Of a DNA stretch of 64,000 bases, positions 63,159 to 64,000 are shown piece by piece. The notes beneath the pieces are model-generated. The model was not told the origin of the DNA, ran no database searches, and saw nothing but the letters and a program-made list of their open reading frames with translations. The stretch is from Chryseobacterium sp. CH21 (GTDB lineage Bacteria > Bacteroidota > Bacteroidia > Flavobacteriales > Weeksellaceae). The stretch's first letter is position 1, and each line of letters starts with the position of its first letter. The DNA is taken from positions 87,405-151,404 of the forward strand of contig NZ_QICI01000010.1 in the NCBI RefSeq assembly GCF_004119445.1, in the 5' to 3' direction. A program made the position numbers and the translations under genes.

Positions 63159-63671
63159 TTATAGGGCTTTTAATTTTATGATTAATGGAATATCGTTGTC
63201 TATTTTCTTTTCGTCTCCGTATGTTCCGTACGCTAAAGAAGACGGCACCAAAAGCGTTACTTCCTCTCCATCATGTATAAAACGCAAAGCGTTCTCCACT
63301 GCTCTCAGTTCATCAAAGTGCCCGAATTTGGCATCTCTTCTCTCAAAAGGCTGGTCATAGATTTTAGTCTGGTCAAAATCGTACAGATCATAAGAATAAG
63401 AAATCAAAGATTCATCTTTTCTTCTTTCTCTCTGATCATAACCTTCCACCGTTACCCAGTAATTAAGCTGCGTAGGAAAATACTTCACAGACTGACCACT
63501 GATCCAATCCTGAATCTGCCCTCTTTCTATGACATTCAAATTTTTCATCCTGTTTTTAGAAACATCCAGATCTTTCTGGCTTAAAACACCCCCTACAGGA
63601 GGATGTGCCGTCTGTGTATTTCTGTTGCAGCTCAACAGGCTTATGGCTGATATGAAGAGTATTTTTTTCAT
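63159..63671 (-). CDS. gldI: GldI-like FKBP lipoprotein, gliding motility associated
   Basis: 170-residue lipoprotein (lipobox LLSC, Cys15) with a single FKBP domain about 65-168 (YWVTVEGYDQ, LLVPSSLAYGTYGD). The match to GldI of Flavobacterium johnsoniae, needed for gliding, is by length, lipoprotein signal and domain. Several catalytic FKBP positions look changed, so isomerase activity is uncertain. First gene of the operon with the cyclophilin-FKBP lipoprotein. Confidence 0.82.
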   Translation of the reverse strand: MKKILFISAISLLSCNRNTQTAHPPVGGVLSQKDLDVSKNRMKNLNVIERGQIQDWISGQSVKYFPTQLNYWVTVEGYDQRERRKDESLISYSYDLYDFDQTKIYDQPFERRDAKFGHFDELRAVENALRFIHDGEEVTLLVPSSLAYGTYGDEKKIDNDIPLIIKLKAL

Positions 63672-63841
63672 AAACTTCTGCGAAAATACACATTTCGCAA
63701 ATTAATTACAAAACTTATCTAGGATTTACAGGAACAATTTAGTGATAATAAAAATCATCATTCAACTTCTGCAAAGTAATTTAAACTTTTAAGATCAATT
63801 TCAGTTTTTAAGAAATTTAAAAAGCCGGGAAAACCCTAGTC

Positions 63842-63870
63842 ATGGTCGGAAGAAATTTCCGACCATTTTT
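63842..63870. terminator. hairpin terminator near the right edge
   Basis: Perfect 10-bp stem atggtcggaa / ttccgaccat (63842-63851, 63857-63866) with T4 on the + side. It may end a transcript in either direction; no + gene ends before it in view. Confidence 0.65.
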
Positions 63871-63875
63871 ATGTT

Positions 63876-64000
63876 TTAAGTTTTGAAGACTTTTGCAGGA
63901 TCACCCCCCGCAAATATTATTAAAATTGCGGTAATCATATCCCGAAGTTCCATAGCGATGCGTCTTTTAGCTGTTTTATATCCTAAATTGTTTACTTTTT
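63876..64000 (-). CDS. possible C-terminus of a gene cut by the window edge
   Basis: An open minus-strand frame enters from the right edge and ends in TAA at 63876 (about 40 residues: GYKTAKRRIAM, IIFAGGDPAKVFKT). The composition is plausible for protein but the family cannot be told from this fragment. It contains a G6 run (C6 at 63905-63910), so the end could be frame-shifted. Confidence 0.3.
   Translation of the reverse strand, partial: KVNNLGYKTAKRRIAMELRDMITAILIIFAGGDPAKVFKT

Overview
The window looks like chromosomal DNA of a flavobacterium close to Chryseobacterium (Weeksellaceae). It is AT-rich. It has a SusC/SusD glycan locus, two secreted proteins with type IX secretion (T9SS) C-terminal sorting domains, a GldI-type gliding lipoprotein, a paired cyclophilin/FKBP lipoprotein, and promoters of the Bacteroidetes kind (TAnnTTTG at -7, TTG near -33). 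I see no tRNA, rRNA, CRISPR array, prophage or complete insertion sequence. Genus-level placement is inference.

Layout. 1-375: degenerate tandem and inverted repeats. 376-2205: long di-heme peroxidase. 2.4-8.4 kb: housekeeping genes (nucleoside phosphorylase, SDR-like protein, 3-methyladenine glycosylase, fabI) with a YadA-head-like surface protein and a LEA-like helical protein. 8.6-10.5 kb: DUF3472/ricin-type T9SS protein. 10.6-23.3 kb: beta-glucan utilization locus, transcribed leftward as SusC, SusD, GH30, GH3, GH16, GH30, with a divergent MFS transporter and NrtR-type regulator. 23.4-26.7 kb: glutaryl-CoA dehydrogenase-like enzyme and a T9SS alpha/beta hydrolase. 27.0-33.7 kb: TonB receptor, DUF4876 lipoprotein, DUF6850 barrel and second di-heme peroxidase. 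33.8-42.1 kb: patatin-barrel protein, AddB-like nuclease, small envelope proteins, rsmG and an M28 peptidase. 42.4-48.0 kb: aminotransferase, M16 protease, peroxiredoxin and thioredoxin. 48.6-54.8 kb: Bax-inhibitor protein, LuxC-like reductase, and a ferredoxin-serC-serA-DUF1015 cluster. 54.8-58.9 kb: three tandem M28 peptidases. 59-61.9 kb: repeats, a structured non-coding stretch and small proteins. 62.0-63.7 kb: two peptidyl-prolyl isomerase lipoproteins including gldI.

Systems. The glycan locus fits growth on beta-1,3/1,6-glucan such as laminarin or fungal wall glucan: GH16 and GH30 cut outside the cell, SusCD imports, GH3 finishes, and MFS takes up sugar. The TonB receptor-DUF4876-DUF6850-peroxidase locus is the best candidate for an undescribed system: an outer-membrane uptake module tied to a periplasmic c-type peroxidase. 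Between 59.97 and 60.57 kb a sigma-54-like promoter, a weak terminator and a well-formed nested hairpin suggest non-coding RNA; a second RNA candidate lies at 48.07-48.21 kb.

Quality warning. Five genes are interrupted at six places. Each is repaired by adding one A to an A run (T run on the + strand for the M28 gene at 41 kb). That uniform signature points to homopolymer assembly errors more than to real decay, so these genes may be intact in the organism.
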